Source: Cyclonatronum proteinivorum (GTDB lineage Bacteria > Bacteroidota > Rhodothermia > Balneolales > Cyclonatronaceae). From it: a DNA stretch of 64,000 nt. The position numbers were made by a program, and so were the translations under genes. A model generated the notes under the pieces. The model ran no database searches. It saw only the letters and a list, made by a program, of their open reading frames with translations, and was not told where the DNA came from. The stretch is from contig NZ_CP027806.1 of the NCBI RefSeq assembly GCF_003353065.1, positions 2,190,501-2,254,500 on the forward strand. Direction: 5' to 3'. Shown here piece after piece: positions 8,466 to 17,574 of this stretch. Numbering within the stretch: position 1 is the stretch's first letter; each line of letters opens with the position of its first letter.

Positions 8466-8530
8466 CAAGTTCACAGGCCTGGGGCTAAGGTGAATGTAGT
8501 GGTTCATCCTGCCTTCCGTTTTGCGGAGAT

Positions 8531-9208
8531 TCAAAACGGTGCCGGACTGTTGAGCCGCAGCAACTTACCCGTTTTCGGATGCCTTATGACGAGCCCGCTG
8601 CAGTGCAGCATTACGCGGGCTGCTTCGGGGCCGCCGTAGGTCGTGTCGCCCAGAATCGGGTGACCCATCGCGGCAAGCTGTGCCCGGATTTGGTGGTAGC
8701 GTCCGGTTTCCAGCGAAATGCGCAGGAGGCTTGTGTTTGGGTGCTCGCCGGATTTTTGGGAAGATGATTCGGAAGGGGGACTTGGCTCAGTCGTGTAGTG
8801 GAGGATGGCGGTTTTGCTGTTCCGGGTTTTACGCGGCAGGATTACGGCTTTTCGGGCGAGGTCGTCTTTTTCGAGCTCGTGCGTGAGGGTTGCAGCTGCG
8901 GGTTCCGGCGTACCGGTGACCCGCAAATGGTAGATTTTTTCAACCCGTCGTTCCGCGAAATCTGCGTTCAGCTGTTTGAGGATGGAGGGCTTCTTCGCCA
9001 TCACAACGAGCCCGCTCGTGACTTTGTCAAGACGATGAACAACGCCCGGCCCCGTTTTGATGTGGATGCCGTGTCCGCAGTGATCAGCCACGAAATCCTG
9101 CAGGCTGCGCTCGCTGAAAGGGTTGAACTCAACCGGCATACCGGCAGGCTTGCTGAGGACGATCAGATCGGCGTCTTCGTGTATGATTTCGGGCAGCGGC
9201 GTGAACAA
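8531..9208 (-). CDS. RluA-family RNA pseudouridine synthase
   Basis: The 225-residue protein has the RluA-family catalytic motif HRLDKVTSGL (catalytic Asp) near residue 58. It also has the N-terminal DLIVLSKPAGMPV and the C-terminal GRYHQIRAQLAAMGHPILGD region. It isomerises uridine to pseudouridine in rRNA or tRNA; which site is modified cannot be told. It is short for RluA/RluD and lacks an S4 domain, as in the RluA/TruC-like group. A proline- and serine-rich insertion (PSPPSESSSQKSGE) sits near residue 145. It appears monocistronic. Confidence 0.88.
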   Translation of the reverse strand: MFTPLPEIIHEDADLIVLSKPAGMPVEFNPFSERSLQDFVADHCGHGIHIKTGPGVVHRLDKVTSGLVVMAKKPSILKQLNADFAERRVEKIYHLRVTGTPEPAAATLTHELEKDDLARKAVILPRKTRNSKTAILHYTTEPSPPSESSSQKSGEHPNTSLLRISLETGRYHQIRAQLAAMGHPILGDTTYGGPEAARVMLHCSGLVIRHPKTGKLLRLNSPAPF

Positions 9209-9371
9209 TGGTGAAGGGATTTATGATGTAAGAAAAAAAGATGACCGCTGGACTGTTACTGACATACCCTGATAAGGTATCAGCTTCATCCGGCTTAGTA
9301 CATCCTGCGTACAACAAGCCCGGTAACCGATGGCGACCATAAATAAGGGTTTGTGGGCTTGTACTTTACAA

Positions 9372-12300
9372 TCAGTTTTTGTGTTCAAGGATAGAAGCTT
9401 TGGTGTGAATCCATGCTTCTTTGAGCGTCTCTATCATCGGCGTAATTTCTTCTGAAGCCTGTGTTTCAGCCTTCGTTTCTATTTCAGCTGCAATGGCGGC
9501 GAGCGCGTCAAAATTCATAGACCGGGCTATGCCATGAATGGAATGTGCCGTCAGTTTGATGGCCGTCTTATTATCGTCGTGCAGGGCTTTTTCCAGCGTA
9601 TCTGTTTTTGCCGGAAGTTCGCTCAGGGCTTCATTCAGCAATTTCTGCATGACAGTTGTGTTCCCGCCGAGATAGTCGAGCAGGGCATTATATCTGAAAA
9701 TATCGTGATCATCTGTTGGGGTTTCTGAAGCCTTCGTTTTGCCGGTGCTTTGGTCCGTAAGGTAGCCGGAGAGCACATCGCTTATTTTTTGGGCGTCAAA
9801 AGGCTTTGTTAGAAACGCGTCCATGCCGGCTGCGAGGCACTTTTGTTTTTCGTGTTTCAGCGCGCCGGCCGTTAATGCTATAATGGGTGTATGGGAATGC
9901 GTGTTACTTTCTAAAGCCCTTATTTTTTTGGTCACTTCAATACCATCCATTTCCGGCATGTGAATGTCCATGAAAATTACGGCCGGGGAAACAGTCTTAT
10001 ATTTTTCTAATGCTTCCAATCCGTCTTTTGCTTCAAAAAGCTCACTGTTAGGCAGAATCTGAGACAGAATGGTCTTGCTGAGGATCATATTCAGGGTATT
10101 GTCCTCGGCGATCAGGATTTTGATCTTCTCGTCAGAAACCCTGTTGTCCTCCGTAATTTTGGCTTGCTGCGGCGGCGTTATGGTTGATTCAGCATCTATG
10201 CCGGAGAGATATTGAAAAAGGTCATTGCTATGGATGGGTTTATTTAAGATGGCAATGTTTTCTGTGTCACTGAACGCTTCCCTTAAGTTTGAAAGATCAG
10301 AAGAATAGTGCAGTAGAATAAAGGGAAGCTTTCGCATGACATCTTTTTGCTTGTCCTGCAAAAGACGCCTTGTCTGCAGGCCATCAATATGGGGCATATC
10401 ATAATCGCAAATGATAACATCAAAATGCTGATTCGTCTCGAATTTTTGCAGCGCTTCAAAGGCATTGTGCGCCACTTCTGTTTCAATGCCCCATTGCGCG
10501 AGCATTGTTTCGAGCACATCGCTGGCAGGCTTGTTATCGTCAATAATCAAACATCGCTTGACGCCGTCTATGGAGGTATTGGCTCTTTCTTCGTCTTCGA
10601 AATCCGTTACAAGTTCAAAATAGAAAGTGCTTCCGGCACCGGGGGAGCTTTCGATCTCAATGTTAGCCCCCATTTGATCCGTGATCAGCTGGGAAATGAC
10701 GAGTCCGAGGCCGGTTCCTCCAAATGTGCGGGTTGTAGAGGTATCCGCCTGTGAGAAGGATTTAAACAGTTTTTCTTTTTGCGCCTCAGAGATACCGATG
10801 CCGGTATCACGGATGGAAAGGAAAAGTTTACCCTGTTTGCCGGGAAGCGCTTCATACAAAGCCTTCAGCTCTATTTCTCCTTCTTTGGTGAACTTCACGG
10901 CGTTACCCAGGAGATTTGCCAAAACCTGCTTCAGACGAATGCCGTCAAGCTTCGCATAGCGGGGCATTGATGGGTCGATATTCAGAATTAGTTCAAGATT
11001 TTTTTCTGAGGCGGGAAACTTGACGATATCTATACTGTTTTGCAACAGCTCAATCACATCCGTTTTTATCTCCTCGAGCTCGAGCATACCGGCCTCTATT
11101 TTAGAGAAATCAAGGATGTCGTTGATAATGCCAAGAAGTGTACGACCTGAAATATTTGCACTGTCAGCATATTGCTGTTGCACCGCATTTAGCGGCGTTT
11201 TGGCAAGTAAGTCTGTAAATCCAATTACACCATTCAGGGGTGTGCGTATTTCGTGGCTCATATTGGCCAGGAACTCAGATTTAGCTTTGCTTGCGGCTTC
11301 GGCCTGTTTTTTTGCTTCAATGAGGTTTTGTTCCAGCCTGATTTTTGAGATCCCGTCTGCAATGATGTTTGCAATGGAAGTTAAGCTGCCGATCGTATCT
11401 TCGTCCCAATCAGCCGTTTTCCCGGAATATGCGACGCCCAAAGCACCGGCCGCTTCACCCTTGATGTCAAAGCGAATGAAGGCAACAGACCTGATTCCAA
11501 GTTCAAGTAATTCGAGCTTCTCATTTTTAAAGGCTTCCGGCAGCGCATTCACATCGCTTACCTGCAGTGCATGCTGTTCGCTCAGTTTTTGTGTAAATCC
11601 CGGAAACTTGTCAAGGGGAGTTTGCTGAATCCGGTGTTTCACAGACGGAATACCGGGTTTACACCAGTCATGCTTAAGGGTAACAAGCCCCTTAGCCGCG
11701 TCAATCTGAAACAGTAAGCATAGGTCGGTTTTAAAAAAGCCTGCGCATTTTTCCAATGCGGTATGTATGGTGTGATCCGTATCTGACACCGTTGCCTTAA
11801 CGAGGGCGCCCGTAATTTCAGTAGTGAGCTTTCTGAAGCGGTTTTGTTTTTCGATTTTCAGCGCGGCGAGTTTTTTTTCTGTGATATCCTGAAATATCCC
11901 CGATATGCTGACACATTGTCCCTTTTCCATTATCGGTTCGGCAATGGTGCGTACCCATTTTTCTTTTCCGGTTGAGGTGACAATGATAAGCTCAAGGTCA
12001 TAACCTTTGCCTTCCCGCAGGGTTTCAGTGAAGGCTTCCGTTATTCGGGTTTGGGTTTTACCTTCCTTGTAGAATTGAATCCCGGATTTCGGGTCAGGCT
12101 CATAATCATAAGGCATTTCGTGTATGTCGTAGGTGACCTGAGTCCAGCTTAGCTTTTCATTTAAAACATCATAGTCCCAGCCCCCAACCCGGGCTGTCTG
12201 ACCTACGCTCTGCAACAGGTTTTTCTGGTTTTCCAGCTCCTGTGCTGCGCGCTTTTGTTCGGTTATATCTTTAATATTAGCAAAATAGCTGAGCGTATTG

Positions 12301-13820
12301 CCATTTACATCCTTAAGGGTGCCTGAGGATAACAGAACCGGAAACCGCTGCCCGTTTTTCTTTTGAAGAATAAGTTCAAATACACTTTCATCACCGGTAA
12401 TGGCCTGCTGAAATGCCTTATTGAGGTTTTCCTGTTCTTCTGCGGGCCTATAGGGGTAGGGCGCGGTTTGTCCAATGAGCTCATCTTCCGAAAAGCCCGT
12501 CATTTCGCAAAAGGCTTTGTTTACACCTATCTGCTTGCCTTCCGTATCAACTACTGAAAAGCCGTCGGCCATATTTTCAAGAAGCTGCTTTGAAAAGGAT
12601 TGTTCCCGGATGATGGATTCTTTAGCCTCTTCCTCTTCGGTAATATCTCTTAACATCCCGATCAGCCGCACAACCTTGCCGTCTTCTATGATGGGATAGC
12701 CGGAGGAGCGAACCCATCGCAGGTTGTTTTTTGCGGTTATAAACTTGCATTTGACATCAAACGGGATTTGTTGCTCAACACTATCAGATATAGCCCCGGT
12801 AAGCACGGATCTGTAATCCGGGTGGAAAAAATCTATGGCGTTTGACATGTTGTGGTCAAAATCACTTTCCACCTCATGAATCTTATACACTTCATCCGTC
12901 CAAAAAGTAGTATTGTTCACAACATCAATTTCCCATGCACCCATTTTGGCTATGCGTTGCGCTGCCTCCAACAGGATGGAGGTGCGATTTAACTGCTCCT
13001 GCGATTTCTTCCTGTCAGTTATATCCTGCGCAACGCCTCTTAAGCCAATAATGGTATTGTTTACATCCCTAACGACTTCCACTCTCACCCAGGTCCACAT
13101 TTTTTCCCCGTTTGGCAAGATATTGTTGACCTCTAACTCGTAGGGTCTGCCCGTTTCAAGCGTCTGCTGGACGGCTGCGGAGAGCTCTTCGGCGCTTTGT
13201 TTGGTAAATTGTTCATCGAATTTGTCAGGGGAGGGTGGGGGTAATGCAGGATCAAGTCCATAGATATGGTAGAGCTCATCTGACCAAAGCACTTCCTGAG
13301 ACTGAAAATTGTATTCCCAGGTTCCGATTTTTGCAATTCGCTGCGCTTGCTCAAGAAGACCCGTTTTTTTCAGGAGCGCTATTTCCTTCTCTTTTAAACG
13401 GGTGATATCCTGATGTGCCCCCAGCATTCGGACGGGCTTGCCCTGCTTATCCCTTATGGCCAATCCCCGGCACCTGATCCATACGGTTGACCCGTTTTTG
13501 TGCTTGTAGCGCACCGTCTGATCGTAGGGGTGTTCGGGGTTTTCACAATGCTGTTTTAAATTTTCTGCAGCTTCACGCAAATCATCAGGGTGAATGATAT
13601 CCTGCCATGCTGAGGATTTATGCGGCATCTCGCGATAGTCATATCCCAGTACAGCCCAGAACCTGGGGTTCATCCATTCTTCTTCAGGCCGCTCCAAATC
13701 CCAATACCACAACCCGTCGAGGGAAGACTCCTGAATGAAGTCAAAAATGGACTCATCTGCTTTGATGAGCTCATAAAGTTCTTTTTTTAGATAACTCATT
13801 CCGTAAAGTTGTTTGTCCAA
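9372..13820 (-). CDS. Soluble hybrid sensor histidine kinase with five PAS domains, GAF, two receivers and Hpt
   Basis: The 1482-residue protein has no membrane helix, so it should sense a cytoplasmic or diffusible signal. In order it has five PAS/PAC units (about residues 25-650, each ending in a DIT motif such as AHQDITRLKEKE), a GAF domain (about 670-830) and HisKA with the phospho-acceptor in MSHEIRTPLNGV (His near 855). HATPase follows (DTGIGIS, GGTGLGL). Two receivers come next (IICDYDMPHIDG near 1136; IFMDIHMPEMDG near 1283), then a C-terminal Hpt domain (AHSIHGIARS near 1423). All phosphorelay residues are present, so it can run a complete His-Asp-His relay internally. No partner regulator gene is adjacent. 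The ligand is unknown. Confidence 0.93.
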   Translation of the reverse strand: MDKQLYGMSYLKKELYELIKADESIFDFIQESSLDGLWYWDLERPEEEWMNPRFWAVLGYDYREMPHKSSAWQDIIHPDDLREAAENLKQHCENPEHPYDQTVRYKHKNGSTVWIRCRGLAIRDKQGKPVRMLGAHQDITRLKEKEIALLKKTGLLEQAQRIAKIGTWEYNFQSQEVLWSDELYHIYGLDPALPPPSPDKFDEQFTKQSAEELSAAVQQTLETGRPYELEVNNILPNGEKMWTWVRVEVVRDVNNTIIGLRGVAQDITDRKKSQEQLNRTSILLEAAQRIAKMGAWEIDVVNNTTFWTDEVYKIHEVESDFDHNMSNAIDFFHPDYRSVLTGAISDSVEQQIPFDVKCKFITAKNNLRWVRSSGYPIIEDGKVVRLIGMLRDITEEEEAKESIIREQSFSKQLLENMADGFSVVDTEGKQIGVNKAFCEMTGFSEDELIGQTAPYPYRPAEEQENLNKAFQQAITGDESVFELILQKKNGQRFPVLLSSGTLKDVNGNTLSYFANIKDITEQKRAAQELENQKNLLQSVGQTARVGGWDYDVLNEKLSWTQVTYDIHEMPYDYEPDPKSGIQFYKEGKTQTRITEAFTETLREGKGYDLELIIVTSTGKEKWVRTIAEPIMEKGQCVSISGIFQDITEKKLAALKIEKQNRFRKLTTEITGALVKATVSDTDHTIHTALEKCAGFFKTDLCLLFQIDAAKGLVTLKHDWCKPGIPSVKHRIQQTPLDKFPGFTQKLSEQHALQVSDVNALPEAFKNEKLELLELGIRSVAFIRFDIKGEAAGALGVAYSGKTADWDEDTIGSLTSIANIIADGISKIRLEQNLIEAKKQAEAASKAKSEFLANMSHEIRTPLNGVIGFTDLLAKTPLNAVQQQYADSANISGRTLLGIINDILDFSKIEAGMLELEEIKTDVIELLQNSIDIVKFPASEKNLELILNIDPSMPRYAKLDGIRLKQVLANLLGNAVKFTKEGEIELKALYEALPGKQGKLFLSIRDTGIGISEAQKEKLFKSFSQADTSTTRTFGGTGLGLVISQLITDQMGANIEIESSPGAGSTFYFELVTDFEDEERANTSIDGVKRCLIIDDNKPASDVLETMLAQWGIETEVAHNAFEALQKFETNQHFDVIICDYDMPHIDGLQTRRLLQDKQKDVMRKLPFILLHYSSDLSNLREAFSDTENIAILNKPIHSNDLFQYLSGIDAESTITPPQQAKITEDNRVSDEKIKILIAEDNTLNMILSKTILSQILPNSELFEAKDGLEALEKYKTVSPAVIFMDIHMPEMDGIEVTKKIRALESNTHSHTPIIALTAGALKHEKQKCLAAGMDAFLTKPFDAQKISDVLSGYLTDQSTGKTKASETPTDDHDIFRYNALLDYLGGNTTVMQKLLNEALSELPAKTDTLEKALHDDNKTAIKLTAHSIHGIARSMNFDALAAIAAEIETKAETQASEEITPMIETLKEAWIHTKASILEHKN

Positions 13821-14450
13821 TTCATGGTACCTAATACATGAAATACATCAAAAAAATCTGATGTCAATGGCTTAATTCATATGTCGGGTAGTATGGCAAC
13901 TTTGAAGCCAAAAACAGAAGTCAGCCTTAAGAGTCATAAACCTGATGATAAAGCATGAATTTGAGCACAAGCATGTAAGCAAATGACCCTCACGGTGTTG
14001 CAGTCAAACAAAGCTTATTAATATTTAAAATAGTCAAACAGAATAATATTTCAGCATTATTTTTCTGGACTGATGAAATGAATTCAGTCAACGTGTACAG
14101 GTAGCAGTCTTCTCAGTCGCATTATTTTAGGAAGCTATCTGCAATTCAGATTATAAATTATTCTGTCACAATTAGATAGACTTATATACGCCTTATTTTG
14201 CTGTTTCGTTCCTGAGCAGTCTCTTTCAATGAGGGTTCTGAAAAAACCGCTTACGGACCATCTGTTAGGGTGCTGTTTAACGGGAATGAGCGCTCAGTGC
14301 ATTGTAAACTTCTGCTGTTGCCATAGAATGAATTAGCGAGTATTGCCGGCAGGTATATTGTAAAGAAGATTTTAGCAGCAGCGGTAAGATTTGCTCATTT
14401 TTTCCGGGGTTTTCTTTCCCCCCCCCCACTATTGTTACAACCTGAGTTTG
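13821..14450. other. Intergenic region, 630 bp, no gene seen
   Basis: This AT-rich stretch must contain the promoter of the hybrid kinase, but I cannot place it. A run of ten C bases lies at 14418-14427, just beyond the 3' end of the DUF6398 gene. No coding sequence or structured RNA was recognised. Confidence 0.5.
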
Positions 14451-14930
14451 TTATTTCCCCCCCTTACTGCGTTCATACCTCACCAGTTCCTGTATGTCTT
14501 CAGGCAAAGAGGAGATTGGTACGAGCATACCGTCGATCATCACAATATCATTCAAAGGGTTGGAATCTTCCATGTGCCCCGTCGAGAACTCAGGGTCAAA
14601 GTGTTTTAATTTCAGCATTTTCCTGATCTGTGAAGCTTTGGTCGTTACCGTCGTGTTTTTGGTCCCGAAGTGTTCATGGATGATGCCGGGCGGGATGTAG
14701 GGCTCAAAGGATTTATCAAAAAGAAAATTGATCGAACCAATCGTGTACACTACGCAAGCGGCCCATATTTCAGGCTTACCTCTCTGAAAGGGCACATCCC
14801 GCTTTCGTCCCAGTTTTTTGATGAGTTTGTCGCAAAGATGTGCATACTCCTCATTGATATGTTCATGGCAGAATTCGGCCGTCATATCGCACAGTTGCTG
14901 TTCGATGCGCTTGATCTCTTCTTTGGTCAT
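14451..14930 (-). CDS. DUF6398 domain protein
   Basis: The 159-residue protein matches the DUF6398 family pattern: LCDKLIKKLGRKRDVPFQRGKPEIWAACVVYTIGSINFLFD, then a helix-turn-helix-like segment HEHFGTKNTTVTTKASQIRKML. The family function is unknown. The second half looks DNA-binding (a KTSTV-type helix), which is inference. The C-terminus is SKGGK, encoded across a homopolymer of seven G bases (C on the plus strand, 14457-14463) directly before the stop. A slip there would change the last residues. It is separated from lgt by 62 bp and is probably its own unit. Confidence 0.65.
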   Translation of the reverse strand: MTKEEIKRIEQQLCDMTAEFCHEHINEEYAHLCDKLIKKLGRKRDVPFQRGKPEIWAACVVYTIGSINFLFDKSFEPYIPPGIIHEHFGTKNTTVTTKASQIRKMLKLKHFDPEFSTGHMEDSNPLNDIVMIDGMLVPISSLPEDIQELVRYERSKGGK

Positions 14931-14992
14931 GTTTCGGTCCTTAAGCTTAGGTTGCGTTTTAGGTTAACAAGTCAAACCCGCTAAAACCACTG

Positions 14993-16069
14993 TCAGGCCG
15001 GACTATTACCGGCCCCCTCTTTCCAGTTCACCCGCGCAATCAGAATATACAGCCCTGCAATCACCAGCGGAATGCTTAGGAGCTGACCCATGCCGACAAT
15101 CCACTCAACCGCAAAATCGGCCTGTTCTACCTTGGTGATTTCCACAAGGAAACGGGCTGCAAAGAGAACGGTCAGGAACACGCCGAGCAGGGCGCCGGCA
15201 GGAGGAGTATGCTTCCAGTATTTGTACATGCCCCAAAGGATGACGAACAGTACGAGGCCAACACCTGCTTCATAGAGCATGGAAGGATGACGCGGCAGCA
15301 TGTCAACGCGCTCAAAAATGACGGCCCAGGGCACATCGGTCGGCAGGCCGTAAATCTCGGAATTGAAGAAATTGCCCATGCGCACAAACACGCCACCTAT
15401 GGCGAAGGGGATGGTCATGCGGTCGAGTACCCACACATAGGTGATGTGCGGACGACGGCTCACGTACAGCCACATCGCCAGAATGTTGCCGATAAACGCG
15501 CCGTGACTCGCAAGGCCGCCTTTCCAGACCATCAGGATTTCGGCAGGGTTGCTGAAATAGTAGGCCGGGTTGTAGAACAGCACTTCCCCAAGGCGCGCGC
15601 CTGCGATGGTGCCCACAAACAAATACATGAGCAGGGCGTCGGCGTCTTCCTGTTTGAAGCCCGCATGACGAAACATGGTTGAGCCTAAAAAGTAGCCAAG
15701 GATAAACGCCAGCGCGAAACCGAAGCCATACCAGCGCATTTCGATGGGCCCGATTTGACCAATTCCGGGGGAGGGGATGACCGCAAAAATAAGCTGACCG
15801 AGCAGCAGTGCGCCAATCCATAAGCCCGCGACATGTGTGCCGGGAATAAGCGATTTCTGCGGTTCCTGCTTATCGCGCCGACGCGCACGGCGCTTGTCCG
15901 GCTGCGGATTAAATTTTTCGTCCAGCTTCTGATACCCGAACCAAATCAGCGCAGCTGCCAGAAGCAGGCCGAAAATGCTGATCTCGAAAGGCAAATCAAG
16001 CACGCCGCTGCGGAACATAACCGGGTCGCCGTGCCACACAAAATGAGAATCGCTAAGGGATTGCTGCAT
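14993..16069 (-). CDS. lgt: Prolipoprotein diacylglyceryl transferase
   Basis: The 358-residue inner-membrane enzyme transfers diacylglycerol from phosphatidylglycerol to the lipobox cysteine of prolipoproteins, the first step of lipoprotein maturation. About seven hydrophobic helices are visible. The Lgt signature appears as RMGNFFNSEIYGLPTDVPW, and the HPSMLYEA segment follows. An arginine-rich loop (KRRARRRDKQEPQK near residue 60) between the first helices makes it longer than the E. coli protein (291 residues). It lies 26 bp downstream of cysS in the same direction, so the two may be co-transcribed. Confidence 0.95.
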   Translation of the reverse strand: MQQSLSDSHFVWHGDPVMFRSGVLDLPFEISIFGLLLAAALIWFGYQKLDEKFNPQPDKRRARRRDKQEPQKSLIPGTHVAGLWIGALLLGQLIFAVIPSPGIGQIGPIEMRWYGFGFALAFILGYFLGSTMFRHAGFKQEDADALLMYLFVGTIAGARLGEVLFYNPAYYFSNPAEILMVWKGGLASHGAFIGNILAMWLYVSRRPHITYVWVLDRMTIPFAIGGVFVRMGNFFNSEIYGLPTDVPWAVIFERVDMLPRHPSMLYEAGVGLVLFVILWGMYKYWKHTPPAGALLGVFLTVLFAARFLVEITKVEQADFAVEWIVGMGQLLSIPLVIAGLYILIARVNWKEGAGNSPA

Positions 16070-16095
16070 GAAAAAAGAAAAAGGAGTTTAGAAAA

Positions 16096-17574
16096 TTAGC
16101 GGGACCAGCTCGATCCGGTGGGATGATCTTTTACGGTGATGCCGAGTGCGGTGAGCTTGTCGCGGATCTGATCGGCAACCGCCCAGTTTTTGGACTGACG
16201 GGCTTCCCGGCGCAGTTGCAGAATCAGCTCCATCAGGCCATCGACGGTTTCGGAATCGGAGCCGGAAGCTTCGCTCAGGTCCGGCAGGATGCCAAGCACC
16301 TCATCGAGGAAGCGGGTCGTCCAGCTCAGAAATGTATCGAGGTTGACCGGAATCTTACCGCTGTTGCAGGCCGCCCGCGCAGCCTTGATGCGCGTAAAAA
16401 GCCGCGCGACCGCCTGTGCTGTGTTGAAATCGTCGTTCATGGCCTGTTCTGTTTCGGACTGAATCTCAGCCAGGGGCAGCGCATCGCCTGTTTTGTTCGT
16501 TTGGGATGCAGCTTTGTGCAGGTCAATGAGGTAGGTGCGCAGGTTCGCAAACCCATTCTCCGCCGCCTGCAATGCGCCCTCACTGAAATCCGTCGTGCTC
16601 CGGTAATGGCTCTGCAGCAGGAAAAAGCGGATGACCTGCGGATCCCAGGCGCGGCTCAGCAGCTTGTGACTGCCATCATAAAACTGCCGCAGCGAAATCG
16701 CATTGCCGAGAGATTTGCCCATTTTCTGACCTTCGAGCGTCACCATATTGTTGTGCATCCAGTAGCGCACAAAGGGATGCGGATGCTCTGTGCCGTGGGC
16801 ACATGTGCTCTGCGCAATCTCGCACTCATGGTGCGGAAACTGATTCTCGAGACCGCCTCCGTGAATGTCAAAATTCTCACCCAGATACTTCGTGCTCATG
16901 GCCGAGCATTCGATGTGCCAGCCGGGGTAGCCCACCCCCCAGGGGGAGGGCCACTTCATCAGGTGCGAGTCATCGGCCTTCTTCCACAGCGCAAAGTCCG
17001 CCGGGTGCCGCTTGTCGCCCGCCGTCGCAACCCGCGTGCCGGACTCCGCCTCATCCAGCCGGCGTCCGCTCAGCTGACCATAGTTGGGGTCGGAGGTCAC
17101 ATCAAAATAAACATTGCCGTTGGCTTCGTAGGCGTGCCCCTTGGCAATCAGGGTCTCGATCATCGCAATCTGCTCGGGAATGTGCCCGCTCGCCCGCGGC
17201 GTAATATCCGGGCGAAGCAAACCGAGGCGGTCCATATCTTCGAAATAGCGGTTGGTGTATTTCTCGGCCACTTCCATCGGCTCCAGCCGCTCCAGCCGGC
17301 TCTGCTTCGCCAGCTTGTCTTCCCCCTCATCGGCATCATCGGTCAGGTGACCCACATCCGTGATATTCTGCACATATCGCACTTTTAACCCCAGATAGCG
17401 CAGGTAGCGCACCACCACATCGAAGGTTGTATAACTCTTGGCATGCCCCAGATGCGCATCGCCGTACACGGTCGGACCGCACACATACATGCCCACAAAA
17501 CCGGGCGTTTGCGGCTCAAAAAGCTCTTTTGTTCGGGTGAGGGTATTAAAAATATAAATCGGTTGCTGTGACAT
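16096..17574 (-). CDS. cysS: Cysteine--tRNA ligase
   Basis: The 492-residue class I synthetase charges tRNA-Cys. The N-terminal CGPTVYGDAHLGHAKSY segment contains the HIGH-type motif (HLGH) and the first zinc cysteine. WHIECSAM and the HHECEIAQS segment supply further zinc ligands. The KMSKS loop is KMGKSLGN near residue 268. The C-terminal half is the helical anticodon-binding region of the DALR type. Length and motifs are complete. The gene is followed by lgt with a 26-bp gap. Confidence 0.97.
   Translation of the reverse strand: MSQQPIYIFNTLTRTKELFEPQTPGFVGMYVCGPTVYGDAHLGHAKSYTTFDVVVRYLRYLGLKVRYVQNITDVGHLTDDADEGEDKLAKQSRLERLEPMEVAEKYTNRYFEDMDRLGLLRPDITPRASGHIPEQIAMIETLIAKGHAYEANGNVYFDVTSDPNYGQLSGRRLDEAESGTRVATAGDKRHPADFALWKKADDSHLMKWPSPWGVGYPGWHIECSAMSTKYLGENFDIHGGGLENQFPHHECEIAQSTCAHGTEHPHPFVRYWMHNNMVTLEGQKMGKSLGNAISLRQFYDGSHKLLSRAWDPQVIRFFLLQSHYRSTTDFSEGALQAAENGFANLRTYLIDLHKAASQTNKTGDALPLAEIQSETEQAMNDDFNTAQAVARLFTRIKAARAACNSGKIPVNLDTFLSWTTRFLDEVLGILPDLSEASGSDSETVDGLMELILQLRREARQSKNWAVADQIRDKLTALGITVKDHPTGSSWSR

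Noticed and set aside
15209-17388. Long plus-strand frames opposite lgt and cysS
   Set aside because: They are shadows of the minus-strand genes, which have full catalytic motifs.
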